Source: a virus. Taken from it: DNA of 57,244 nucleotides. Shown here in pieces: positions 49,779 to 56,539 of this stretch; the first letter of the stretch is position 1, and each line of letters opens with the position of its first letter. The DNA lies in the IMG/VR virus record IMGVR_UViG_3300044838_000003, positions 1 through 57,244 of that record; one strand, 5' to 3'. The position numbers were made by a program, and so were the translations under genes. The notes below the pieces were generated by a model. That model made no database searches and was not told where the DNA came from. It saw nothing but the letters and a program-made list of their open reading frames with translations.

Positions 49779-50123
49779 CTAGCTCTCTACGTTGTAGGGG
49801 TAGCGAACGTCAATGAAGACGTGTAGCATATGGTCGGCTGTTTCAACGGATGGTACATAGACCGATCCACAGTAGCCCCGGGCGTTGTAGGGGGCCGAAG
49901 GCAGCTCTACCGAGGATGGGGTGGCCCACACTGTGGCCGGAACCTCGTCAAACCCTATCAGCACCTCGTTTACAACTCCGGTGACGATGATGGATTCGTC
50001 TCCGTCGAACACCGCGCTGCCGCCACCCGCTGGGGCGAAGCTGTGCGGTACGGTTGTAGCGTAGCCATAAATCTCGTCTGTCTCTTCTGCCGGGATCGTG
50101 ATCGTGTACGCCTTGACTGGCAT
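49779..50123 (-). CDS. Hypothetical protein, 114 aa
   Basis: Beta-rich (KAYTITIPAEETDEIYGYAT, SIIVTGVVNEVLIGF), no signal peptide. Probably part of the tail-appendage group; overlaps the next by 1 base. Confidence 0.65.
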   Translation of the reverse strand: MPVKAYTITIPAEETDEIYGYATTVPHSFAPAGGGSAVFDGDESIIVTGVVNEVLIGFDEVPATVWATPSSVELPSAPYNARGYCGSVYVPSVETADHMLHVFIDVRYPYNVES

Positions 50124-50404
50124 TAGGAGACCCTCACCTTCGGCTCGGCGTTGCCGCCGATGTTCTGCGGCTCAAAGTGATGCCACAGCCATACGTCGAT
50201 GCGCTGTACGGAATCGGTCAGGCCCGCGGCGCGGAATACGTCGATTGCCTTCACCAGGTCTTCGAGAGACAGGCTGGACAGCTCGGTGAACTCGTCCGGG
50301 TTCTCGGAGACGTAGGCGTCGGCGAGTGAGCGGGTAAGCTCCTCGTCCCGTCCTTCGCCCTCCGTCTTGTCCCACGCGGCGTGGACTTCGGCTAGGGTGG
50401 TCAT
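50123..50404 (-). CDS. Helical hypothetical protein, 93 aa
   Basis: Acidic helical protein (EVHAAWDKTEGEGRDEELTR, LSLEDLVKAIDVFRA) resembling small proteins encoded between fibre genes. Function unknown. Confidence 0.6.
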   Translation of the reverse strand: MTTLAEVHAAWDKTEGEGRDEELTRSLADAYVSENPDEFTELSSLSLEDLVKAIDVFRAAGLTDSVQRIDVWLWHHFEPQNIGGNAEPKVRVS

Positions 50405-50728
50405 CTACTGCTCCTCAAAGGTGAACTGGTAGGACCGATCCTTGGCCCTGTCTTGGTTGGTTTCGACGTGGTTCGTCAGGAACCGCGTCTGGCCGCGGAT
50501 TGCGGCGTCGTCGTCGGCAGGCCCGAAGAATACCGTCGTGGTGGTGCTGGTGCTGGTGTCGTCGTCCACCGTCACGTCGGTTACCACGTTCCAGTCCTCG
50601 TCGTACAAGGTCCAGGTGGAGGTCGATAGGGTCTCCCCGTCCGAAAGGAACGGGTCCTTCGGATCAGCGTACCAGAAGCCGTAATCCAGCCTGTCGGCCG
50701 GATCTACCTTGAACTTGGTGAATGCCAC
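50405..50728 (-). CDS. Hypothetical protein, 107 aa
   Basis: GTG start. Central strands with Thr/Ser/Asp runs (VDDDTSTSTTTTVFFGPAD) suggest an extracellular beta-sandwich. It follows the fibre gene; a fibre-associated role is possible. Confidence 0.6.
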   Translation of the reverse strand: MAFTKFKVDPADRLDYGFWYADPKDPFLSDGETLSTSTWTLYDEDWNVVTDVTVDDDTSTSTTTTVFFGPADDDAAIRGQTRFLTNHVETNQDRAKDRSYQFTFEEQ

Positions 50729-50729
50729 G

Positions 50730-52586
50730 CTATCTCCCTACTGAGGTCGTGCGTGGCTCGGATGGCACGCTGGTGAATCTGGACGTTCCGGGAACGGTGG
50801 TATTCCGCTGGCTCCCGAACACGCTGGTTTCCCGAACGCTGTCCAGCACCGAGGTGAACCGGGATGCGCTGCCTACCGTGGTCATCCGCTCCGGGGGAGG
50901 CGGGCTGACCTGCAGCAACAGACCCGCAAACAGCGCCGGCACGGTTCGTGCCGCGATGTGCGGCACGATGTTGGTCAGGCTGGCCGTGGCCGGTCGCGTG
51001 GTGCTCGCGATCAGCCCGGTGATAAGTTGCGAAGCCGTCAGGCTGGCCTGAGCTGGTCTGGCTGCAGCTGCGATAGTCCCTGTGAACGTCTGAGCGCCGC
51101 TGAGGGCCGCTGTCGCTGCTCGTAGCAGGACGGCGACTACCCCTTCGTTCGCGTAGTGCCCGGAGGCTGCCATCGTGGCCGCAGCCGCCTGAGCAGCTAT
51201 AGCGCCGGTCAGGAGCTGGTACCCGATGAACGACCCGACCGACTTCGGAAGAACCGCCGCGATCTGGCCTAGGTTAGCTCCCGAGCTGTTGATCAACGCG
51301 CCTACTAGCTGGGCGGTCGCCGCGATGGTGCCAGTCTGGGACTGGGCGCCGAGCGCGGAGAAGAGTGCCTTTTGCAGGCTGACCGTGATCGTACCGGTCT
51401 GGGACTGGCTTCCGATCAGGGAGGCCACCGTCTTGGCCAGCGTGGCGCCGACAGTACCGGTCTGGGACTGAGCGCCTGCTGCCGCTAGGATCGCCGTCTG
51501 CAAGGTGGCTGCTAGGGTGCCCTGGTAGGACTGGGTGCCCGCTGCTGCTGCGACGAGCGGCTGAAGCAGAGCCGCTATGGTTCCCGCTATAGTCTGGGTA
51601 CCGGCTAGATCCGCTGTCGCTTTTGTGACCGTGGCCGTCATCGTACCGTCCACCGACAGCAGTAGGCTTGACCCCGAGCCGTCGAAGACGGCCATGCGGG
51701 TTGTGGCCCCGACGGTGCCGGTGTATGTCTGCCCGCCGTTCAGTGCGGCTACCGCCTTCAGCAGGGATGCTGCCACGGTGCCGTTGAATCGCTGCGAGGC
51801 GTTGCCCGAGAACAGGCCCTTTTGTAGGGTCGCTGCTATCGTGCCGGTGTCGAGGTCGATGAATGTCAGTGCTGCGTATCCTATGGCACCAGCCCCGCCG
51901 ATACCAGCGGTATCGCCGCCGTTGCCGCCGCCTCCGCCAGCTCCGTACAGACCGCCAGCGCCGCCGTTGCGGGCTACTGCCGAACTCCACCCAGCCCCGC
52001 CGCCGCCTCCGCCGGGCTCTCCTGCTGATCCTGCTGTGCCGGCTGTGCCGTTGGCCGTTCCGGTGCTGCCTGCACCACCGCCAGCGAAGTTTGAGTCTCC
52101 ACCTTTGGCGCCGTTGCCGCCCGTGGTTACCGAGTTACGCCCGCAGCCGCCGCCGCCGCCTGGGCAGCCACCCGATGAGTTGGCTGCCGCGTTCGACGGT
52201 AGAGCGCCACCGTAGCCGCCGCTTGAGCCGTCTGTCCCGGCTATCGAGGTCAGACCGGTGAAACCGGAGACTGAAGCCGTCCCGCCCAATCCGCGGTTGG
52301 TCGTGACCGTGGTACCGCCCGCTGTGGCGGTGGCCCCCGCCGTGGCGGTTGCCGTGTTGGACCCTGTGACCAGCGTGGAGTTGGTAGCCGCTGCGCCAGC
52401 GGTGAGTGTGTACGTGCCGCTGAACTGGGCTATCGGGATGAACTGGTTGTAGAATCCAGCGGCTCCGCCGCCTCCGCCCCCACCTTGGCGGTTGCTGAAC
52501 GAGCCTGCGGACCCTGTGCTACCGTTACCTCCACCACCGATGAGGGTGACGAAGGCTCCCGCCTTGCCGGTCGGTGTGGTGGTCAT
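50730..52586 (-). CDS. Tail fibre with Gly-rich head and 21-residue repeats, 618 aa
   Basis: Residues 1-235 are a Gly-rich collagen-like region with Cys pair (CPGGGGGCG). Residues 246-543 are fourteen copies of a 21-residue unit (consensus T-G-T-I-A-A-T-L-Q-K-A...G-A-Q-S-Q). Residues 569-618 are five and a half copies of a 9-residue unit (T-[TS]-V-x-x-S-x-R-x). A host-recognition fibre is likely. Its place between the terminases is unusual for a fibre. Confidence 0.75.
   Translation of the reverse strand: MTTTPTGKAGAFVTLIGGGGNGSTGSAGSFSNRQGGGGGGGAAGFYNQFIPIAQFSGTYTLTAGAAATNSTLVTGSNTATATAGATATAGGTTVTTNRGLGGTASVSGFTGLTSIAGTDGSSGGYGGALPSNAAANSSGGCPGGGGGCGRNSVTTGGNGAKGGDSNFAGGGAGSTGTANGTAGTAGSAGEPGGGGGGAGWSSAVARNGGAGGLYGAGGGGGNGGDTAGIGGAGAIGYAALTFIDLDTGTIAATLQKGLFSGNASQRFNGTVAASLLKAVAALNGGQTYTGTVGATTRMAVFDGSGSSLLLSVDGTMTATVTKATADLAGTQTIAGTIAALLQPLVAAAAGTQSYQGTLAATLQTAILAAAGAQSQTGTVGATLAKTVASLIGSQSQTGTITVSLQKALFSALGAQSQTGTIAATAQLVGALINSSGANLGQIAAVLPKSVGSFIGYQLLTGAIAAQAAAATMAASGHYANEGVVAVLLRAATAALSGAQTFTGTIAAAARPAQASLTASQLITGLIASTTRPATASLTNIVPHIAARTVPALFAGLLLQVSPPPPERMTTVGSASRFTSVLDSVRETSVFGSQRNTTVPGTSRFTSVPSEPRTTSVGR
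50733..50882 (-). repeat. 9-residue coding repeat at fibre C-terminus
   Basis: Codes TTVGSASRF, TSVLDSVRE, TSVFGSQRN, TTVPGTSRF, TSVPSEPRT, TSVGR. Strict period of 27 bases. Confidence 0.8.
50958..51848 (-). repeat. 21-residue coding repeat in fibre gene
   Basis: Units begin at residues 247, 268, 289, 313, 334, 355, 376, 397, 418, 439, 460, 481, 502 and 523: constant 63-base spacing apart from one unit longer by 3 residues. Sequence drift between units shows age. Confidence 0.85.
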
Positions 52587-52677
52587 GGGACTCCTTCGGG
52601 AGGGTCAAGGCCGGGGCGGGAGCGCATGGAGAGGGCACGCGCTCAGAACCGCCCCGACCGACCACCGCGGTTTCCCG

Positions 52678-53163
52678 CTAAGCCTGCTGTTGAGCCCGCA
52701 GGCGGTCTTCGTAGACCTTGGAGATTGGGATGACCTTGGCTTCTTCCCCGACTTCTCCGGTGCTACGATCGACTTCTATCCGCAGTCGGCGTCGTTCTCC
52801 CTCTGTTACAGCGATCGAGGTTAGCATCTGCCAAACTGCGGCGACCATCGTCGGGGATACCTGGCCGACCTTCATCTTCCCATCTTTGTCCTCGTACGGC
52901 CGAAGCTGCTTATCGAGGAGGTGGAGAGCGGTGAGCGCGGTCATCCAGTCCGAGGGCTCGTAATACTTGGCTTGGCCGGATTGTCCGAGGGACTCCCAGA
53001 ACGCTTTGGTGATGTTCTGGGTCAGCATGTTCGGGAATTGTCGGAGGCTGGGCTGTTTTACTTCGCCCTCCATCGCGACCTTATCGACGGACTCGATTTT
53101 GTCTTTCGCGACGTGACCGGCTAGTTGGTCTACACGCTTCGGAATGGGTCCGGTGAGGTTCAT
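52678..53163 (-). CDS. Small terminase subunit, 162 aa
   Basis: Start ATG 53163 with AGGAGT. Begins NLTGPIPKR; middle GQAKYYEPSDWMTALTALHL and end VTEGERRRLRIEVDR match the actinophage small terminase pattern I recall. It recognises the packaging site, probably the cos region upstream. Far from the large terminase gene, as fits this phage type. Confidence 0.8.
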   Translation of the reverse strand: MNLTGPIPKRVDQLAGHVAKDKIESVDKVAMEGEVKQPSLRQFPNMLTQNITKAFWESLGQSGQAKYYEPSDWMTALTALHLLDKQLRPYEDKDGKMKVGQVSPTMVAAVWQMLTSIAVTEGERRRLRIEVDRSTGEVGEEAKVIPISKVYEDRLRAQQQA

Positions 53164-53179
53164 AATGGGACTCCTGGTC

Positions 53180-53470
53180 CTACATTCGGCCTGGGTGTCT
53201 TTCCACTGGACGGAGAGCCCGTTGCCGTTTCTGGGTGCGGGCATTTACGCCCTGGGCCGACGAACGATCGTCGTGGCACGGCTTGCAGGCCGCGCGTAGC
53301 TTGGTGTGGTCGTCTTTATCGCCGTAGTGGTCGATCTGGGTCGCCCGATGGATACACCGGGGTCCGCGGATCTGACACAACCCGCGAGCTGCCTTCATCG
53401 TAGGCTTTCGGTAGGCCGACTCCCAGTCGGCCGGCAGCTCGCTGTGACGACGGCTATCGGCCTCCCACAC
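53180..53470 (-). CDS. HNH endonuclease, 96 aa
   Basis: GTG at 53470 with GGGAGG, better than the ATG at 53521. SRRHSELPADW, then CQIRGPRC, QIDHY (HNH His) and LRAACKPCHDD (second zinc pair with final His). HNH proteins beside terminases help cut cos DNA in other siphoviruses. It is the first late gene from the divergent region. Confidence 0.85.
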   Translation of the reverse strand: MWEADSRRHSELPADWESAYRKPTMKAARGLCQIRGPRCIHRATQIDHYGDKDDHTKLRAACKPCHDDRSSAQGVNARTQKRQRALRPVERHPGRM

Positions 53471-53507
53471 AGCAGACCTCCCTAGGCGGCGCCTCGCGCC
53501 GCATGGA

Positions 53508-53624
53508 GCGATGCGCAGCATCGCGACCTTCGCTTCGCTCCGGTCTTTTATTGCCCATCCAATAGAACCTAACGACCGACCCGCGAAAAGCGGGTCGCGA
53601 CGGGAGGAGGTCCGAAGGACCTCC
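53508..53624. other. Hairpin cluster upstream of the HNH gene
   Basis: Three perfect inverted repeats: GCGATGC/GCATCGC loop GCA (53508-53524), GACCCGC/GCGGGTC loop GAAAA (53578-53596), GGAGGTCC/GGACCTCC loop GAA (53606-53624). No gene overlaps. Could be leader structure of late mRNA or part of cos/packaging recognition. Confidence 0.6.
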
Positions 53625-53842
53625 GACCTTTGGGGTCTCCGGTCCTTCGGAGGGGTTCACCAGAACCCCGACTGGTAGGTCGTTCGGTCGCTTGTCGCTC
53701 CCTCACTCCCTCAATGGTTAAGTACGCGTTAATAGATTTTCCAGAGCGGTGCTCTCATCTCACTATGTGGGAAGTTGCAGGTCATACCCCCCGCCTGGGC
53801 TGGGTTCAGTAGACCGAACCCAGGGGGCCAGGGTCAGGCGCA
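53625..53842. other. Gene-free stretch beside cos
   Basis: No convincing gene. It contains a perfect 8-bp hairpin CTGGGTTC/GAACCCAG (53800-53823), a T/A-rich stretch near 53715-53745 and the first TACCCC copy (53785). Confidence 0.6.
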
Positions 53843-53852
53843 TAACCGACCG
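53843..53852. other. Candidate cos site
   Basis: TAACCGACCG; the complement CGGTCGGTTA is, from memory, the cohesive-end sequence of some cluster A mycobacteriophages. It stands about 370 bases upstream of the HNH/small terminase genes, the expected place. Not proven here. Confidence 0.45.
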
Positions 53853-53876
53853 GTCAGCCCGCAAGCGGGTAAGGGA

Positions 53877-54326
53877 TACCCCCCGTGGGGTACTGCCACC
53901 CCCATACCCCCTCCGACCTGCGCTTATGCTCTGCCGGCTACTCCGCCTGGACACTGCCCACCCTGCCCCACCAGGGCATACCCCACCGAAGGGGTATGCA
54001 CCAGCAAACAACCCTGCATACCCCCTGCCCACCATGCCTACCCCTGCCACCAGTGCATACCCTGCCCATACCCCCTGCTACCAGCACCGATACCCCTGCC
54101 ACTACCCCCTTGCCCTGCCCTGCCACTAGCCGAGGGCGGCTACCCCCGACCTAGCACTACCCCCTATGCAAGGGGTATCTGTAACCGAGGGGTAAGCGAA
54201 AAATTCCTACCTGGGAATATACCCCGATCTATGTGTAACCATGCTGGTCCAGGCCCCGTCGTTGGGAACACCGAGTTATCTGTAACCGACCATTACAAAA
54301 CCACTTCCCACCAGCGTCTTTACCCC
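53877..54326. repeat. TACCCC / GGGGTA repeat cluster (iteron-like)
   Basis: TACCCC starts at 53785, 53877, 53905, 53979, 54019, 54039, 54069, 54091, 54103, 54141, 54158, 54220 and 54321; GGGGTA starts at 53887, 53991, 54172 and 54189. Four of the forward/reverse neighbours make hairpins, the best being GCATACCCC-6nt-GGGGTATGC (53976-53999). Possible origin or packaging/regulator binding region. Its open frames are Pro-rich and not gene-like. Confidence 0.75.
54176..54289 (+). repeat. TAT-[CG]-TGTAACC motif, three copies
   Basis: TATCTGTAACCGA at 54176-54188 and 54277-54289, and TATGTGTAACCAT at 54230-54242, all in one orientation, starts 54 and 47 bases apart. Candidate protein-binding sites in the divergent region. 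Confidence 0.55.
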
Positions 54327-54619
54327 AATGTATCCGATAAGCTTGCTTAGCTGGCCATGGGGGACTACCTTGGTGATTGTTCGACCAGCACGGCACAACT
54401 TCACAGAGGCAATCAAGACATTCCCTGAGGGCATGTTCCGAAGTGCGGCCGAACCTAGCGCAACACAATGGCTAGGCAGAGTAGGCAAGGGCGAGGTTCG
54501 ACCTCGATAGCGCGGAACGGCAGATGGTACCCGGATGGGAGCGTCGGATCAGGTGAGACCTTCGCAACGCGGGTCTTAATGGGCCGCTACGCACATAGCT
54601 ACCAGCCACAATCCCAAGT
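54327..54619. other. Gene-free stretch of the divergent region
   Basis: Short open frames on both strands have no ribosome sites or protein-like composition. It has a GCGAGGTTCGACCTCG-like dyad near 54488 reminiscent of a T-arm. Otherwise nothing clear. Confidence 0.4.
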
Positions 54620-54648
54620 TTGACAAAACGTGAAACGGCTGGTAGTGT
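54620..54648 (+). promoter_or_regulatory. Rightward promoter, sigma70-type
   Basis: TTGACA at 54620-54625, 17-nt spacer, TAGTGT at 54643-54648. No start codon follows closely, so it may make a leader or non-coding RNA over 54.65-55.03 kb. Confidence 0.6.
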
Positions 54649-54919
54649 TCTCCACAGATCGAAAGTTTCCACCAGAACGGCGGCAACGCGGAAAGGCGAT
54701 CCGGGAAACCGGTGATGGCCCGTTCACAGTTAGACCTTTGACAATTGAATCAACGGATACCGGCTAGGGTTGGCGCCCAATGATCCGGAGTAGTCTAGCA
54801 ATGATCGGCCTAGGTCACGGCGTGGTAGTGAGTACCGAGAGGGAAAACACGCTTCCGTGGTAGGACTGGATCGCAGCCGCGAGAGCGGAGTAGCTAGGGT
54901 TGATTCATACATACGCTTG
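54649..54919. other. Transcribed leader or non-coding stretch
   Basis: No gene seen between the promoter at 54620 and the tRNA-like element at 54921. A second TTGACA (54738) lacks a well-spaced -10. CTAGGG words recur (54764, 54894). Confidence 0.4.
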
Positions 54920-54920
54920 A

Positions 54921-54993
54921 CGGTGCAAAGGTTGGCGTGGCTTAACCACGTCATTCGGAAGTATTCGCGACAGGTTCGATTCCTGCGGCACCT
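54921..54993 (+). tRNA. tRNA-like sequence, possible degenerate tRNA-Pro (CGG)
   Basis: GGTGC/GCACC acceptor part (5 of 7 pairs), D-arm GGTT/AACC with GG in the loop, T-arm CAGG-TTCGATT-CCTG and a loop TTCGGAA (anticodon CGG). The anticodon stem does not pair, so it may be a decayed tRNA or a tRNA mimic. Confidence 0.4.
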
Positions 54994-55000
54994 CTCCCGC

Positions 55001-55029
55001 TTGACAAGATGTCAGGCACTAGGTAAGGT
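55001..55029 (+). promoter_or_regulatory. Leaderless promoter with operator-like dyad
   Basis: TTGACA at 55001-55006, 17-nt spacer, TAAGGT at 55024-55029, ATG 6 nt later at 55036. The -35 is inside the inverted repeat TGACA-AGA-TGTCA (55002-55014), a likely repressor site. Confidence 0.65.
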
Positions 55030-55035
55030 ATGGGA

Positions 55036-55248
55036 ATGGCACAACGACAGATAATCGCCCGCATTCCAGGTATGTCCACTACGGGCCAGCGTCACGATTT
55101 GCTGATCGAACGCACGGCGGATGACATGATCATGGTGACCGTTCTAGGTGCTGATGGTAAGAAGCGTCACGCTTCGGCCATCATTCTCCCCGGAGCTTTG
55201 ACCGACGAAGTTCAGGCAGAGAAGTATCGCACGGACAGGAACCTGTGA
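55036..55248 (+). CDS. First early gene, hypothetical, 70 aa
   Basis: MAQRQIIARIPGMSTTG..., beta-rich with a DNA-binding-sized fold but no motif I can name. ATG at 55036 falls where transcription should start; the upstream ATG at 55030 would lie before the mRNA 5' end. No Shine-Dalgarno is present. Confidence 0.7.
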   Translation: MAQRQIIARIPGMSTTGQRHDLLIERTADDMIMVTVLGADGKKRHASAIILPGALTDEVQAEKYRTDRNL

Positions 55249-55267
55249 TACCTCGATAGGTACTAGC

Positions 55268-55335
55268 GGATGCTGGCTAGGCGAGCGACTGTAAGAGCGC
55301 ATACCCTAGAGGGTTCGACTCCCTCATCCGCACGA
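55268..55335 (+). tRNA. tRNA-like sequence with GTA loop, possible tRNA-Tyr
   Basis: Perfect ends GCGGATG/CATCCGC and T-arm GAGGG-TTCGACT-CCCTC (sharing one base), a short D-like arm GCT/AGC, and ACTGTAAGA in the anticodon place. The anticodon stem is not formed and total length is only about 67 nt, so identity is uncertain. Confidence 0.45.
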
Positions 55336-55375
55336 CGGCCAAACGGCCGGCAATTGATGGAAATTAGGTGGTACC

Positions 55376-55444
55376 ATGCTCTGGATACTCTACGCGTTCG
55401 TAGTTATCATGGTCTCTGGCGCCGCTTACCTGAGTGTGAGGTAG
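55376..55444 (+). CDS. Membrane micro-protein, 22 aa
   Basis: MLWILYAFVVIMVSGAAYLSV... is one membrane-spanning helix. It ends 5 bases before the next ATG and supplies its GAGG site, so coupling is likely. Evidence is position and hydrophobicity only. Confidence 0.4.
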   Translation: MLWILYAFVVIMVSGAAYLSVR

Positions 55445-55448
55445 AGGG

Positions 55449-55694
55449 ATGGCGTATTCGCCAGATAAGGTAACGATCGAGATCGAAGCGATCGTTGATC
55501 ATGTCCAGGAATTGCAGCACCGTAGCGATCGCTTGGCAGCGATCATGCAGCGTGCATCGCGAGGGTTGGACTTCTCGCTGTCTCAGCAAGAATTGACCAA
55601 AGGCTTCCCGAACAGCGAGTACTGGACCGGTAAGGTTGACGCCTACACGGCGTTACTCGAAACCGGGTTCGGCTTGACAAGCGATGAGAACTAG
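55449..55694 (+). CDS. Hypothetical protein, 81 aa
   Basis: Helical protein (VTIEIEAIVDHVQELQHRSD) with a GAGGTAGAGGG ribosome site. Its 3' end contains the promoter of the next gene. Confidence 0.65.
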   Translation: MAYSPDKVTIEIEAIVDHVQELQHRSDRLAAIMQRASRGLDFSLSQQELTKGFPNSEYWTGKVDAYTALLETGFGLTSDEN

Positions 55695-55702
55695 GCTAGG
55701 TT
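55674..55702 (+). promoter_or_regulatory. Leaderless promoter
   Basis: TTGACA at 55674-55679, 17-nt spacer, TAGGTT at 55697-55702, then 6 nt and ATG at 55709. Same geometry as 55001. Confidence 0.65.
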
Positions 55703-55708
55703 AGGGTT

Positions 55709-56287
55709 ATGAAATCACACACCGAAGCGTTGGCCCGCCAAGGGCTCACGATGAACCAGGTCCGCAACAACATCCGCGCATACCTCAACCACGCCTCACC
55801 CGAGGACATCAACGCCGGCATCGGCTGGTATGAGGACGCGATGAGTCTTGGCGAGTGGATGGCGAAGACGTGTCACGTCTCGCTGGACCACGCCGCCGTA
55901 GCTATCGCTCACCTGTCACCACGTACTCGCTGGTCTGAGAATGTGCGTCTCGCCAAAGACTTGGCCGAGACGGGTGACGCATTCGGCACGATCCGAGGTC
56001 ACGTTACTCGGGCCAAGGCGGCTCTGGCCGCTGACGACCCGTGGTCCACGTTCGGTAAGGCACCGAAGACACGATCCTTCGCGGCCAACATCCGCGGTGA
56101 CCTGTCGGCCGTTACGGTTGATGTTTGGGCATCGAGAATCGCAGGTGTCTCGGAACAACAGCTCGGAAGGGTTGGCGTCTACGAAGCCATCGCCCACGCT
56201 TACAGGCTTGAAGCACGCCGTGCAGGTATCCTACCCGCACAGCTCCAAGCAATCACATGGATAGTAATCAGAGGAGCAGCGAAGTAA
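55709..56287 (+). CDS. Hypothetical protein (DUF7178-like), 192 aa
   Basis: Helical protein. Key segments: ARQGLTMNQVRNNIRAYL, AIAHLSPRTRWSENVRLAKDL, KTRSFAANIRGD, VTVDVWASRIAGV and PAQLQAITWIVIRG. The order (helix pair, Lys-Ser, Asp-x-Trp) recalls helix-hairpin-helix DNA glycosylases and matches a family in phages and plasmids I recall as DUF7178. Role unknown. Confidence 0.65.
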   Translation: MKSHTEALARQGLTMNQVRNNIRAYLNHASPEDINAGIGWYEDAMSLGEWMAKTCHVSLDHAAVAIAHLSPRTRWSENVRLAKDLAETGDAFGTIRGHVTRAKAALAADDPWSTFGKAPKTRSFAANIRGDLSAVTVDVWASRIAGVSEQQLGRVGVYEAIAHAYRLEARRAGILPAQLQAITWIVIRGAAK

Positions 56288-56457
56288 TGGCACGCACATA
56301 CCAAGGCATGAAAACCGATCGGGCTAATGCCCGCCGGCAGTTGGCCAACCTACGCACCACGAGGATTGACGCTAGACACGAGAGTGTGAGCGATGTCCTC
56401 TCGATTCACGATCGCTATATGCGAGAGGATTGGGACGATGAAACAGATAGCGCGTGA
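56287..56457 (+). CDS. Small basic hypothetical protein, 56 aa
   Basis: MARTYQGMKTDRANARRQL..., helical and Arg-rich with an acidic end. GAGGAGC lies 8 nt before the ATG. Overlaps its neighbours. Unknown. Confidence 0.6.
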   Translation: MARTYQGMKTDRANARRQLANLRTTRIDARHESVSDVLSIHDRYMREDWDDETDSA

Positions 56458-56536
56458 TACGCTGAAGTTCGTCGTCATGTTCACTTGGCCCTACTGGGTC
56501 GAACTACCACTATGGCTCTACAACGATGAGAATTGA
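56438..56536 (+). CDS. Amphipathic micro-protein, 32 aa
   Basis: A 32-residue peptide with a Trp/Tyr/Leu-rich middle (FVVMFTWPYWVELPLWLY) able to sit at a membrane. It overlaps the previous gene by 20 bases and ends 3 bases before the next ATG. GAGAGGATTGGGAC upstream resembles the leader word at 8772. Confidence 0.45.
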   Translation: MKQIARDTLKFVVMFTWPYWVELPLWLYNDEN

Positions 56537-56539
56537 GGA

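Noticed and set aside
53785-54326. CRISPR array
   Set aside because: The repeated unit is only 6-9 bases, spacing is irregular and both orientations occur; no cas genes.
53749-54350. Pro/Thr-rich open frames on the + strand in the repeat region
   Set aside because: Composition reflects the TACCCC repeats; no start sites or protein character.
54471-54520. Third tRNA-like sequence with GGTTCGACC
   Set aside because: The T-loop does not fit, and no acceptor or anticodon arm can be paired.
54738-54770. Promoter TTGACA...TAGGGT
   Set aside because: Spacer is 21 nt; no alternative -10 at 16-18 nt.
55270-55473. 67-codon frame over the tRNA-like sequence
   Set aside because: Runs through the tRNA-like element and the small membrane frame; no ribosome site.
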